DNA of 64,000 bases from Marisa cornuarietis (taxonomy: Eukaryota; Mollusca; Gastropoda; Architaenioglossa; Ampullariidae), in the NCBI GenBank assembly GCA_004794655.1, contig SMMW01000019.1, positions 1,933,501 through 1,997,500 of the forward strand, given 5' to 3'. Shown in pieces: positions 39,701 to 54,417 of the stretch. Positions within the stretch are counted from its first letter, which is position 1, and every line of letters starts with the position of its first letter. Position numbers and translations under genes: made by a program. The notes under the pieces are model-generated. The model ran no database searches, was not told the DNA's origin, and was given only the letters and a program-made list of their open reading frames with translations.

Positions 39701-42700
39701 AACCGACCGTGTCCGCCAGTGGTAGCCAATATCACAAAAAGGGAAGAAGACCTGGATACAAATCTTGGCCCCATCACCATGACAAAAGTAAAGGAAGGCA
39801 TTCAACAACAAAAAATTGGAAAAGCCCCAGGACATGATGCGCTTTGCCCTAAAATTTTAAAGCTGGAGGCAGAAGAAATTCAGAAGCTGCTATGTAAGAT
39901 CTTCCAGAAAATATTGGAAAAACAACAGAAGAATAGAAGAAGGGTATAATTTTCGAATTTGTCCAAGAAGGGTGACATATGGAACTGCAATAACTGGCGA
40001 TGCATAACCCTGTTATTATAGACAAGCAAAATCTTTAGTCGAATCATTTTGAAAAGGTTTATCAGGCAAGAACATGCACACTTTAGAAAGGAAGGTTACA
40101 CAATGATCAAATCTTTACATAAAAGTAGATTGTAAAACAGAATGGAACAGCAATCTACGCTGTATTCAAAGACTTTGAGAAAGCCTTTTACCACATACAC
40201 CACGAGTCATTATGGAAAATCACGAACAGACTCGTCAATGCAAATAAAGCTTTTGCCATGATAAAGTAAATTTTGAAGTCCAAAGCCTTAAGGAGGAATA
40301 CAAAATTGAAAATCGACAGAATAAATGGCATGTTGGTCTTACTTTATGGGAGTGATACTAGCAAAGATCAGGCAGAAAGTAGAGAACTTCCAAACCAAAT
40401 GTGTGAGGAAAGTGTTCAAGATATTTTGGCCTAGCATAATTACTAACAAAGAAATCCAAACAAGAGCCACCTGTACGAACACGACAACCATCATCTAGTA
40501 CAGACGACGAAGATAGCTAGGGAATGTGTGCAGCATGAAACCAGAGGCATCAGTCAAAGGAGGCCTTCATTCGAAACTAATGGCAAGAGGAAGCGTGTTG
40601 GTGGGAGGGAGGTGGGTGGCTAAGAACATGGGTTAAGATCAAAAGAGAGACCCAGACCAAAAGGACTAGAAACTAACCTGGAATAACATAAGTAAACTTG
40701 GTTCTGGAAGACAAAAATGGAGGTCTCCAGTGAATTTCCTCTTTTCACCAGCGTACCAAGAAGATTAAGTAAGAAATATGAACATTGTCCAGCTTAAACA
40801 TGAGTACTGTAGATTTCAAACGAGGGCATCCTCCTCCTCCTCATCATCATCATCCTTCTCCTCCTCCTTTCGCAAACAAAATTTTTAATGAAACTTTGTC
40901 AGTTGAAAAGGTGTAATAACATAATTAAAAAAACTCTGTTCTTGTAATCGCGCACATTATTTCGGTTTCTTTAAAGAAGAGTTGATCAGCAAATGCTCTT
41001 TCGAGAGAATAAAAAATTATTCCTATTATACAAATGAAACTAAGTAAAAATAGCATTATCTTAATGGTGAAGGGGTTGTCGGAAAAATCAGTCAGCCTGA
41101 CACAGCCTAAAAACACAATGATTGGCAAAGAGGTTTCTTGAGAGCGACGGGATGAATGCAGCTGTCCAGAAATGTAATTATGTGAAGTTCTATCCCCTAA
41201 ATTCCGAATATTAAACCCGCGTGACAAGAATTGTGGTCAAGGAAACCTAGCAGGTCACAAATCAGGAGCAGCTGCTAGTTTGTTTTAACGAACTGTAGTG
41301 AGAATGAAGTTTTACAAGAACTGCATGAAGATGAAATTGTAAAAGAACTGCAATAACTAAATCTTATGCGAAGACCTGTAGTGATTGTAACCTGTTATAT
41401 GAACTTGTGACTGTAAAGTATTGCATGAACTGTAGTGACTGTAACCTGTTGCATGAACTGTAGGGAAGATGGCGGGCTACAGACGCCCCATGCCCACCGG
41501 TCTGCTTGACTCGACTTGCAAAGTGGTGTTGGTGCTAATCAAAATGATGGTAGTGGTGCTATCGCTGTCGTTTGGATGAGTGTACATTATCGTGTTCTTT
41601 TGTGATGCTGCGACCTCTATCACTTGAGCAATAGCTTGTCTGGGATGTGTAAGAAAAAGACATATTAAAGTTCTCTTAGTTTAGATGATGATGATTATGA
41701 GGATAACGAAGAAGACGTTTGGACAGAGCGTAAATTCATCTTGTGTCTAGACTCTCCACACATTATATTAGCAGGCTATTGATCATTGACATACTACTCT
41801 CCCTAGAGAGCGACATAAATGTCGTTTATAGTCAATTTTCCTGGAGCTTCGCATAATTAGCCATATAAACTGTACTCTATGTATAATCCTGCCTATAATA
41901 CCTAGCGCTTCTGGGTATAGTCCTATCTGCAACACTAATGCCTCAGCTTGTTTTTTCTGCAGCAGTTCATTTTTTTAAATTTCGAGTTCGGCAATGCTTC
42001 ATTTTCACCTTCACATTTAACTTTGATCACAGCTCAGCTTAGACAAATGACTGCAAATGTCGTTTCAAAGAAAACATCATTTCGACATCAGAATCAGAGT
42101 CTCCCTGCTGCTTCTTACTTAGTTCTTCTTTTTCTCTCGGTTACTATTTTGCACAACAGCAGCAAAACATAATACAACTTTATATTGTGTTATTATAATT
42201 ATTGCTACCGGTGAAGTTAGCCGAGTGGTGTCCGAGCTCAAAGGCGCACCGGTTCAATGCCCGTGCTGCGCAGCTAACATCCCCCCCTTCCCCAGTCGGA
42301 TGGATATCTGACTCCACAGAGGGTAGGGGAAGGTGAGACGAGTCGGTGATGGGTAGTGTAGTGGTTAAAGCAATGGCTGAGCGTCTTGGGTTTTCTCCGG
42401 ATACTCCGGTTTCCTCCTCCCCCCTCTCCAGACAGGGTGGAAGCACTTTCTTACTAAATAAATCAACCAACCCACCAAAGGGGAAAGTGAGGGACAGGAG
42501 ATGGGCACATCCTCATAATAAGCTTGTCTTGATGAAAATGTTGTCTCTAATACCTCTGTCTTCAACGACCTAAAACGGCTAGGGTACGACTTAACCTTTC
42601 TTGTCACCGCTACTCTTGCTGTCCAAGCTCGTTCCTGCTGCTCTTCGTCTTCCTCACCATTGCATTAACGCTTCTGACGGTTGTGAAAATGTCTTTTATT

Positions 42701-45700
42701 AAAAGAACCATATCTTGTGATTCTAGAATAATCTATGCTTTGTCGTTATTTAAGCCATCAGGAAAGATGTGACCAGTATGCTGTCCAAGTTAGAAACATC
42801 TGACACAAATGAAATTTACAATTTGGTTTCACGTACTTACGGAGAGCCTTTAAAAAAGGCTGTGAAAATGAACCTCATTTTTTTGAGCATCATATAAAAT
42901 ACCAATCATTGCCCATTCTAATCAAATGAACAGACTGGCGTGGAACAAGCAGAAATTAAATTCTTTTTTAGAATCGGAGAGCAAATTGAAACCAATGGAA
43001 TCTTTTGTGAACCGCAGACTCTCAAAGAACAGATGCTTCGTTTCAATACGAGGGTGTGCGATCTGAAAAGATTACAAGTCTAAAAAGAGCTCTGATTCTG
43101 GAATCGACGAAATGGACAAAAACATGAGTTAACAATAAATTGATGGAGTCAGAGAAGAGGATGGACGAACAGAAGTATGTATAACTTTTAAGCCGTCGCA
43201 CTTCACAGGGGAAATAACGGGATTTACTGCTGCTTGGACATTCGCTTGAACTGTGCTCTCACTATCTGTTTTTACTTATTTTGATTCCTTTGGTAGTTTA
43301 AAAGTATATTTAAAACTCATTCTCTAAATAATTCAAATATTTCTAAATTGTTTTAATGTATAGGTACACAATATATAAGTATTATTTTAGTAAGGTATGT
43401 ATGGTTTCAGTTAACGCACTGAAATCTCAAGGGAACAGTGTGGTGGGAGATGTGTAAGACTGAAAGAGGTTCTGATGCTGATGTCAGAATGAATGACATT
43501 TTCGATGAAGCAACCTTTAATGAATGATTTGTCTTGACTGAGTTGTGGTCAGAGTTAAACGTGAGAACGAAGCAATTTCAAAATTGAAATTAAAAATAAG
43601 AGATAAAATGGTGTAGAAAAGCAGAAACTAAGGCCTTGGATATTAAAGACAGAACTACATCCAGAGGAACTGTGTTCTTGCGCATGGGCCATAAGTTAAA
43701 ACAAGGCAAAACACACGAACAAAGGTAAAAAAAACAAAAAACAAACCTCGAATACCTACGAAACTGTCTCACAAACTAAACATTTATTTCTAGGACTGGT
43801 TCCTGTAGAGAAAAATAAGCTGAAACGCATTTCAACAGAGAAACCACAGCAGAGCCGAAGAGAAATGAAACACAATCTTTTCTAGGTCTAAATAAGCTAC
43901 AGGCGCTGACCGTTAGACACAAAAACACACCCACAAACACATGAAGCTGTAGAGACCAATTCATCCCAATTAAGGGCTGAGGTCAATAGTCATAAGGTCA
44001 AACAGCGTCAAAGTGCTGCAACAAAATTTTGTTACTGAACGTAACTGACGACACATAGTAAAGCTATGAACATAAACATAATCACCTGCTTGTCAATCTA
44101 TATATATATATATATCACACACACACACACACACACAAACGCACGCACGCACACACGCACACGCACGCACGCACGCACATACACACACACACACACAACA
44201 AACCGAAATAAAGAATAAAGACAAAAAAGCAAACATCCAACACCTAATGCTCAAATGACCCCTTTAGTCAAAAATAAGACGGTCCCAGTTCCTTTTTCAA
44301 ATTCAAAGCGAATAAGTGACATTCGGAACACATCACATGACTTAGTGACGCTAAAAGCGAGCTCGTAATCTTCTTGTGCGAAATACAGTGTCGTCTATGA
44401 TCTAACATTAAGCTTTGGTACGAAGTAATATTGACGTGTAAATGTGATGTTATGGTATGTTGCCAACATTTCAACTGTTTTGACAGTTTATCGGTTTAGT
44501 ATGTTATGTATTGTGATTGCCATTTACCCTCAAAGGACCTTATCAGACAGCTTAATGACATTTTCCGTTACATATTAAGTTGTCTCTGCTGGAAGATAAT
44601 GAATTTTTTTCGGCCATGAAATAAGCCTGGTTGATCCAAAAAGTCTTCTTACTTTGTACTTTTTAGTGTTCTCTACCTCACAGACTTGATAAAACAGGTA
44701 AATAAGGACTAACTGTTTTCCGATAATGGTTGGAGCATGGCGTTTTCATAGCGTTTTCTTAACGAGTGTCTGGGCTGTAGACGAAAATTTCCTCTTTTGA
44801 AACCTGTCTTCAGATAGGGGAGCTTTACAGACTTTCTTAACCTATTGAAGTTTCATAGTGAGAAATATACCATTTTCACTTTCTGCAAGCTTTAGTTTAT
44901 AATAAAGAAGTGCCGCCACCTATAAGGAAAGGGAGGAGTGTTAATTTACAAACTGACTCAAATGGAGAGGCAATAAGATACTAAAGGAACTTAAATTTCA
45001 AAACAGATCAAATGAAGGAGGAGGGAGAGAGGAATGAAACAAAGAACAAGAAAGTGAAATACAGAAGAACGAGTTAAATGCGGTGAATGGAAGCACAGGA
45101 ATTGATACTTAAATACAGGGACTCAGAGAAAGACCACCCTCAAAATATTTTGTCTCTCTTTGGAACATTGAGAAACTCGGTATAACTACAATTACAGTCT
45201 AAGACGGTAGACTCTAAACTAAACAAATTATGAACTTGCAACAGTCTAAACTGCACATTTATCTGTGAGCTCAGAGGCGAAGGTTTCAAATGCGTTACTA
45301 CGGGAAATTATTCAAAACAAATTGTCAGTGGGATTTTTCTACATAATGGGTTAAAAGAGATTAATCACCTTGGTGCATGGTGTGATGATTATTATATTTC
45401 GAGTTGAATGTGAAAAAAATTAAAGAAATAGTTTTTAATTTGATGAAAGAGTTATTTTGATCAAATGCTCATTAAAAGTACTAAGGAGAGTGGGTGGTTA
45501 CAGATATTAAGGCATAATTATAAATGCTTAACTTGGAAAGCTTCTGTAGATAGCGTTCTTACGAAAGTGCATAGCCGCTTGTACTTACTGTCTGAGAAAA
45601 TGGAAGTATTTTAATGTGCACTTAGAACTTCCACAAATATTTTACACTATTATACTCAGCACCAAGAATTTCGGTCTAGTGGTCTGGGAATGAACACATT

Positions 45701-47200
45701 GCAAAGCAGACAAACATTGACGCACATTTTGCTCGCCTGTCACAGACTGAGACTGAGACTGAGACTGAGTCAGTGAGATTGCAACCAGATCATAGCCGTG
45801 ACACAATGCTGCTTGCTTTCATTCCAGAACGTCTGTTGATATACACTTTTTAATTGGTTTCATGCTCTTCTCTTTTTTTACAATAATGAGTGGCAATACG
45901 AACTCGTACAGATTTTTAATATTTTTACAAATTACAATAAGCATCAGTACACATGATTAGAAATGGAGAACTAGCATTGGATGTAGACATTTTTTTTTTA
46001 TCTGTTATAACTTGTGTGGACATTTTATGTAAAGTGATATCCGAATGTTTCTTTCGACAGACAACAAACAGGTTGATGAAAAACATTAATAAAGATATAT
46101 TTATATGTACTTGCATTTGGACGCATTGAACTCTACAGTGGAGTGCTGACATTATCAGCACATTCTTGTAGAAACACAAAACCCCGTGCACACACAAGAT
46201 GGAGAACAAATCAGGTTTTTAAAAATATCAAAATAAGATGTAGGCGAAGTATATCATATTGTTGTTTATTAGATTTTTCTCCCCTTGTGTAGGTGATGGC
46301 TTCTCAACCTTTCCCACAAACAGAAAGCTTAGACGATCTTGAAATTCTAGTCAATGCACGCTGGTGACAGGTAAAGTAATCATGATTACACAAAACACTC
46401 TCATCAATTGGCTGCGTGTGAAATCTTTTTTAAAGAGTTGGGGCCCTGCACTTAATAATCAAGCGTTAAAGGTCGTCAGATGCAGCTTTTACACCCACAG
46501 TCGTTTCACTTTTGCGATATATAATCCAACAAACAATTTCTGTTTCTGCTGATCTGTTTATCCGCACATCTCTATCTTTTTCACTTTAAACATTTTTTAA
46601 ACTATTTTATGCTATTCTTGAAATCTGGCTGATGACATCTGCACTTAACCAACACGTTTCCCGTGTTTGCGGTTGATAAGTTCTTGATCATGACCTCCGT
46701 ATATCCAACAATTTGGAACAACTCACGACCATCACGTTTCGGCTTTGGCACAGAATCAGACCAACGCATTCTGCACGTGCACACGGCTAACATTTTTTCG
46801 GCACTCCTGTATGGTCAATATTCTTGTGTACGTGCGCACGCTTGCATTTTATGCACGTCTAGTACGTTCTTGCATTTTCTGCTCAATGAATACGTTTGAC
46901 ATGAGTGCAGAGCAAACACTATTGACACCTGGACATCATTATATGGCATCGCTTTGCACAAACGCATGTTTTCGAGGCGTGGAAGTACAGATCTTTGCAG
47001 AACAGCATGAAACAGCACTTTGATAACACGAACATTGAAATGGTTCCCATACCCAGTGAAAACTACAACAAATTGCGGAGTTAACACTGTGTTGTTGAAA
47101 TAGAAAAAAGCCAATACATACATAAGTGGAGGAGAGAGATTCCTCTTGGAAAAAAATTAGAAATATGATGTTTGACCAATGGTTTAGTGTAGGAATTGCA

Positions 47201-47242
<42 letters not shown>

Positions 47243-49318
47243 CGGTACCCTTTCCCCGTCCCCCGCTACGTGGAAACACCTGCCGTTATATATATTCGAT
47301 AAAAAATTTGACATGCTAATTAATGCAGCATACGTTTTAAATTTAATAAATTGACGGGGAAATTACACAGCACAAGACTACAAATTTTTTCGTTCATTCA
47401 ATCATACTTGAACGGCTCTAGCTGGGGCCCCACTCGTCGTCGAGGGAAACCGAATAGACGCAATGTTCGTAGAATAGGACTGTCGAGGGGCTTGCGAGTC
47501 TTCATGGTGTGATCACTCCATCCATTCTCTTGTGTAGCTAACCAGATTTTCCTCTGTTCTCTGCGGCGTCGACCGCCTTCAAAAAAATACCCTGGTCTCG
47601 TGTTTCATGTAGGAATATCCTAGACATTTGCTCTCGAATGCCTGAATTCTTTTTCTGTGTCGGCAAGCAGTGTCCATATTTTTCATCTGTTCAGCAGAAC
47701 GGGAACTTTGAAGAACTTCTATAGTTGGTACTTGGTATAAAATCTGATGGTCGTTATGCGCCTGTTAAGCCCAGCCATTGCTGTTGTCCTCGTTGTAATC
47801 CTAATGCAGTTCTACATCACAGCCGCTATACATCGCGTAGCAAAACCTCCAAAGAAGAAATATTAGCTCCCGAGTAATTTTATGAAATATTTTTTTTCAT
47901 CCAGTTGAAAGAAATCGAACGAACAAATTCTTAACAAAATAAAAATATTAACTTGTGCAAGCATTGTATTTTGCTCATTTCTATCATCATTTTTTTATCA
48001 ACAGTTTGCTCGCTTCTTCACATTTACCTGGCGTTTGGGCGAGGTGATGTGCAAAGGTGTCCATTACCTGCAGAACGTCTCGATCATCTGTTCTGTGCTA
48101 AATCTTACCGGTCTTAGTCTTGAAAGGTAAGTGTTCTTGTCTGTGTCCTAGACTATTGTTTAGGCTTACACAGAATAAAAAGGTTACCTGATGTTCAGAA
48201 ACTGTTACCAAGTCTCTTCAAATAAAGTAAGTTTACAGTGTAAAATGTCCTCAAAGCCTAGGTTTAACTTCCGTTAAGATCTCCCTTTAAACAGTTTTAA
48301 CAGAAAAACCTTACAACGATTTACATCTACAACATAAGAGGAAACAGCCTTCGAGTTTGCAGCCCTCCACCACCTCTCAAAAATGGTAACGAACTGGATC
48401 GCTGAGTGAGTGAGTGAGTGAGTGAGTGAGTGAGTGAGTGAGTGAGTGAGTGAGTGAGTGAGTGAGTTGAAGAGAAAGTGAAAACCAAAGGATGTACAGT
48501 ATCTGGGCACTCGGGCTGTAAGGAAACTCACTGCACGCTGTTCTAATTATCGTGTAGGTAAAGCGATAATTAAACGTGCGCTATAAACTTCTAGCAGAAG
48601 CCGTGTCCTACTAGTGCCCGGGGCACATAACTTCCTCATCCGGGTCATGCTGGTCAGGTACATCTCCTGTCTCCAACACACACCAGTCGCTAATTGCTGC
48701 ACTGCTGTCTTCGCTGTGCTTAAAGAGTCGTGAAGGGAGGTAACAACTATCTCAGAGACTAATTGATGGCAAAAAAAAAAAAAAAAATCAACGCTATGAA
48801 GAGGACATAAAAAGAAATGGAGAAACTTTTCGAAGAAATTACAAAAAAGTCTTAGATTACTCAGCACCCATGTTTCTCCTAACACAGTGCAGGCTGGCTT
48901 TAGTCCATAGAAAAAGAGAGGAAAAGGAGTTGTATAAAGAACTGAGTTAAATTACTTTAAAAAAATGAGAAGCAGGATAAAAGCGATGAATTCTGGAGCA
49001 AGCTGAGTACATTGCCGAAGCTGCATATCAATATCTTTGGTTAGGTCTTTAAGGGAAGAAGAAAAGAGAAAAAGGTACGGTCGGACAGATCTTAGTTTAA
49101 ACCACGTTGACATAGGATTATCCCATATATTAGAAACCATGTGGCCCAAGCGCATTGTGAACTTCTTGACATGCACAAGCTCGCAGTCGTATGCTGCTTC
49201 AACATTTTCAATGCTTACTTTGTTGTAATAACTTGTATTGATTCTGAATGAGCCATAGGACTGAAAGAATTCTTAAAATGCTCAAGTCTTTGATTTGCGG
49301 TAATCACAATTATTTGAT

Positions 49319-49368
<50 letters not shown>

Positions 49369-51626
49369 TTGAGTGATTCAGAGAATGAGAGAGTGAGGTA
49401 CATTCCTTCCTACATCCTTTCCGTCCAAGCCAGGAAACTCTGGGATTAAAGTTTGCATAAAATTGTAGGCGCCCGCATCCTTGATAGGTCGATGTTGGTC
49501 TTTCTAAAGACATACAGTAACCAGTTGGTGCTGGTCGGAAGACAGGGAGGAGACTGTCTCACCCCCCTGTATGTGAGAAGCTCAAAAACGTAATTATATT
49601 TCAGACTAACTGAGATGGGCAACCATAGAAAATTCGAAGCAGCTCCTCCCGATGAAATGGCAGTCCACTGGTGAAGCATTACATTAAGAAAACAACTAAG
49701 AAACCCAACAAAACGTCCTTCACGCCACTAACTTCCGTTTCGGAGAGAGTGTGTGTACATAGAATCTCTCATCCGGCACAGAAAGGTTGTAACCTATAGG
49801 CGGCTAGACGTAGCCCTTCGACCTCCAATAATGGATTGGAGGATAAGTGGATTACCTCGTCCTTCGATCAGCGGCACAAGTTCAAGGCTGTCGGGTTCAG
49901 GAAATCAAAAACGATATGTTCGATGGTGCCGGGCACTAGAAGCTCAAAAATGCTGGTAATATTCCTCATCGGTTATATGCATTCCAGTCTCATTGTTTGC
50001 TTGTCTGCATGTCCGAACGGCTGTCTGCGCGGTGGTCTCTCCCGCTCTCCCCCAATCAAGACGTGACATCAAAGGCGCTTCCGCTGATGAAAAAGAAGAC
50101 AATAAGTATGACAATGATGTCGATGAAGTGGAAAAGGACAAGAATACTGGATAATTAAACAAACATAAACTCTGAATTTTCCAATGATCGTCATTATTAA
50201 AGGATATGTTTGTTAAAATATAATTTCAGTCATCAAATTGTGAACGTTAGAACAACCTGATATGTTAAGTGCTAGCTTATGAAATTGTTAAAGCATCTTT
50301 TAGGCAGGGAGAGCCCGTCAGTGACAAAGAGGCAGACAATGAAGGGGGACGAAGCAAGGAGCGAGAATAGAAACAAAATCTCGAAACTTCGATGTGTGAC
50401 AATCACGACATCGAGATAATGCTAGACCACAACTAGTGGGGTTCCTCGTCCATCAGTCGTTTAATGGGAAAATTGTAAAACTTTGAATTTTGAACAAAAC
50501 CATTAAATACGTGTGTCTTTTTGTGTCATTGCACATGTGTGTCTGTGTGTCTAATCGTGCATTTGTGTCATTTAGTATATAGGAATATAATTTTTTCTAT
50601 ACACCATCACAACTTCGGAAACTTTAAAAAGGCTTTTGACAGAGTGTGGCACGAGAGGCTATGGAATGTGACGCGAGAATTCAGTATAAAAACGTGCTCG
50701 TCCGAATCATCGAAGCGCTCATCGAGCACAATATTGCTGGACAACCAAATAAGAGCTTATTTTCGCACTTCAGTAGCCCCAAAACAGGCGTAAGTGGCGG
50801 GTCTTTCCCCAACGACAGGTATCAATCAAGGGACGACTGACTGACTGACACACAAACAAACTTGAATCAAGAACATACAAAAACACATTTAAACTCAGCT
50901 TCTCTCTCTCTAATATGTGTATAAACCCGTAAGCCTTCATCTGTGAATGTAGGGTAAAACATAAACTATGCCATCGCCCATGGTTAAGTGCGTGCTTGAT
51001 GCATGTTAGGAGTGATTAAAGGAACAGATAGAAGAATAAAATCATGAATAATTTACCTGACAAATGTTTGAAGATATTAAAATAATAAACTTGCACACCA
51101 GTGGCTTTGTAGACAGTTATGTTATTGAAAGCCTGCGCAAGGATTTCATATAAAGCTTTTATTCATTGTTCGTCTTGTGCAGGTACTACGCCATCATGTA
51201 CCCCATGAAAGCTCGGTACATGTGCACTGTTAAGCTGGCCAGACGCTCTGTGATTGGGATCTGGATCGTCAGCCTCGTTATGGCGCTCCCAATTATTGTT
51301 GGACAGGTACGTTGATGATGATGATGATGATGTCCATTTGTAATGCGCAGGTATCCATTCGGAAGAATGCTCATTGCACAGCAAAAACAAAATAAATAAA
51401 AGATAAGAAAAAAAATAAAGTAAATAAATAGATAAACACCAGGAAAGTAAAAAATAAAGACACAAGTGTTGCTTGGTTGTTTAAGTTTAAGTCCGTCTTA
51501 AATAAACAGATGGGTCTTCAGTCTTTTTCGAAACGTGGTTGGTGTCCTTTCCTTCCGTGTGTCTGCCTTTCTGCGCTTTTCCTGTCTTTTTGCCATTGTT
51601 ATTTATTTCCCAGTTTGTCTATTGTT

Positions 51627-51686
<60 letters not shown>

Positions 51687-52250
51687 TGTGTGTGTGTGAC
51701 ACGCATTTTTTACATATTCTTTCGGACGAGATAAATCAACAAAACCTAAAGTAAAAAAAATAAATATGTGAAAATTCCTCAGCAAAAAAAAAAAAAAAAA
51801 AAAATCACAAAGGTGCATTTCCTATATAGATTTAGATATATTTAAATCATAATTGGCCTACACAAAAGTAAGTCTCTAGCAGTTACAATATCTTTTTCTC
51901 TCGCCGTGTCTTTCCTGAAGCCTTCTCCGTCAAATTCGGAACTCACTTCAACAGATTTTAGGAGACTAGAATAAACAGTTCTAGCAAGTCTTGTAGGGAC
52001 TTGACAACAACGATAAAAACCGTCAGGTTAAGAGGGAGATTTTTCTACAGAGCCCCAATCACAGCAAAAATAATAACTATTTGTCTCAGCCATAACCTCT
52101 ACAGTTTATACCTTTAGAACCCTTCACTGATGTCGTTACACCAAAGAAAATAAGTCTTCACGAGATGCGCGCTCCTACGCAAATCAAGATCGTTTGTCTT
52201 CCGCCCACCTTTCCCTGCTTCCTCCGCGTGTCCATAAAGGAAGCTTGTGA

Positions 52251-52289
<39 letters not shown>

Positions 52290-54334
52290 TTTGAAAGAGA
52301 GAGAGGGGGGAAAATGTGAGTGGATGAGTGTGTGTAAGCTTATGTACGTGTGAGTGTGCGTGTGCGTGTTCGTTGAATGTGAATGTGTGCGCATGTGTGT
52401 GTGAGAGAGTGAGTGTGCGTGCGTGTATGTATGTGTGTGTGTGTGTGTGTTATCGTTTCTCTTTTTTTTAAAACTTGTCTTTGTATGTGTCATCTCCGAG
52501 ATTGCGAAAGAAAAAGAGCCCCGCAAACACAAAGTGTCAAATTTTTCCACAGCTTTGATGTTACCATCACCTGAATTTCAATTCTTTCAGTGTAGCCCCA
52601 GGTATGGATCTTTGTTGTAAACGGAATCCCTTAGGCTTCAGTTTTTTTCCATGTTTCTTTTTTTTGCAAATAAGATGTTTATTACCAGAAAGAGTTATTT
52701 GCAATCAATTCACAATGTTGTTCGAAAAAAAATTCTGTTCATTTTAAGCCGCTGATATTCACATGAACGGTATCGATGACAAAAGCCAAGGATTTTAAGT
52801 AACAACAGAGTCCCGGAAATATTTTAACGATTTTATTTCAGTTTGCTGTCGCCACTGGCCATAACGTGTGTTGCTCTTTGCATGTTTGGTTTGAAGCTTG
52901 CCTACAGGTAGAGAAGATATAATTACCCTGTCCTTCACTCCCGCTCTTTCATTCAAGTGGCAGGGTCGAGTCCTGTCATCTAATTAAAGCAGTGATGCCT
53001 CAAATATGCACTTCTTTCTGAATTCGTCTCTGGCGTAGGTTTTTCTTTGTGTAATTGCTTACTAAGACACGTAGACCAAAAGTCTGCTCATTAATTAGCA
53101 CAGAAAGAATGATATATATCAGAATCGAAGCACACTACGGGATTCTTCCTTTGTCCGGTGTGAAACATCCGTGCTCAGTGAAGGAGAAACTTAATACTTC
53201 AGGCTCGGAAATAATTGCAGAATTCAGGCGCCTGGGAGAAGCGGAGGCATGAATTCCATAAATCTGGGTTATCTTCACAGGGTCACTTCTTGGTCGGAGG
53301 GTCACGAAAAGGCTACTGGTGCATGGAAAGATGGCCGGACCTTGTCTACCAGCAGCTCTACCAGCTCTACATGCTTCTGATCGTCTACATCCTGCCCTTG
53401 ACCTTCATGACCTGCACGTACGTCAGCATTTGCCGGAGGTTGTGGCAGGTCCGCTACCAACGAGCATCGATTCGTGCAGGCCAGTAAGTAACGAAGCCAC
53501 TGATTGGTCAACTCATTTTTGATTTTTAGTGCAGGAGAGGGGAGAATCGAAAGCGCAAGAAGGTGTACAAATGGAATCAGACGCCTCCCAACTCATCTCG
53601 TGGTCTGTTCCATTGTTCTTTATAGTTTCCAAGATGTTTCATGAAAATTATTGCCTAATCTGTATATATTATAAAAATACTTGTTATAAAAATAAGCGTT
53701 TTACTTATTGTTTGAAAAAGGTAAGATTATTAGTGTATATAAATCATTGTTTGAGATAAGTAATATTTACTGTAGTTATACTGTTATACAATAAACCTTA
53801 GCTCTTCCAAGAGAGACTAGAACATCGGTTACACTTTTAGGGCATTAAGCATTAACACGTTTCATGGATAAATGAATTATTCCAACCCATAAATGACTTA
53901 TCGAGAACTTATCACTGAGGCTCTTAATTTTTTTTAAGGCTCTGGTTGAGTCACTGTTAGAAAGTTATTTTGTTGAAGCACATTTGCTATTTTATGTCTG
54001 GAGACATTTTGTGCATTATCGATGAACTTGCCATTTCAAGATAAAATATCAATCTTTCATAATAAACATCTCATTATTTTACGATCAGTTATTCACTACT
54101 TTAAATTAGTTTTGATTATTTCTAGCTCTTGCTCAGTACGAAGCAGCCACAACCTTCTCCCTATTCTAATGACGTCACCGCCGTCATCTTCCGGCGACGC
54201 ATGCGCTCAGCGCGGTGAATTTCGTCTGCTCGTTCGTCAGACAAACACGGGAGTGCGGTGTAAGCGAGGTACGCAGAGCGAGGACGCTACGAGAAAACAG
54301 GTAGGTCGATGTCTTTTATGACTGAAGATAAAAG

Positions 54335-54417
<83 letters not shown>

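Larger units (their letters stand above)
12795..48004 (+). other. GPCR intron 1 (~35.2 kb)
   Basis: The intron runs from the GTAAGA donor to an AG preceded by a T-rich tract and falls at the TM2/TM3 boundary. Within it I can assign LINE remnants, tRNA-derived SINEs, a small MITE, minisatellites and microsatellites, listed separately. The rest shows no convincing exon: open frames are short, lack family motifs, or follow simple repeats. Stretches in which I see nothing assignable include 13.1-16.3 kb, 17.4-20.2 kb, 24.7-26.4 kb, 29.0-31.0 kb, 31.4-36.7 kb apart from microsatellites, and 41.5-47.2 kb apart from one SINE. Nested genes cannot be excluded. Confidence 0.85.

Noticed and set aside
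48274..48531. Open frame of repeated THSLTHSL on the - strand
   Set aside because: It is the translation of a (GAGT)n microsatellite.
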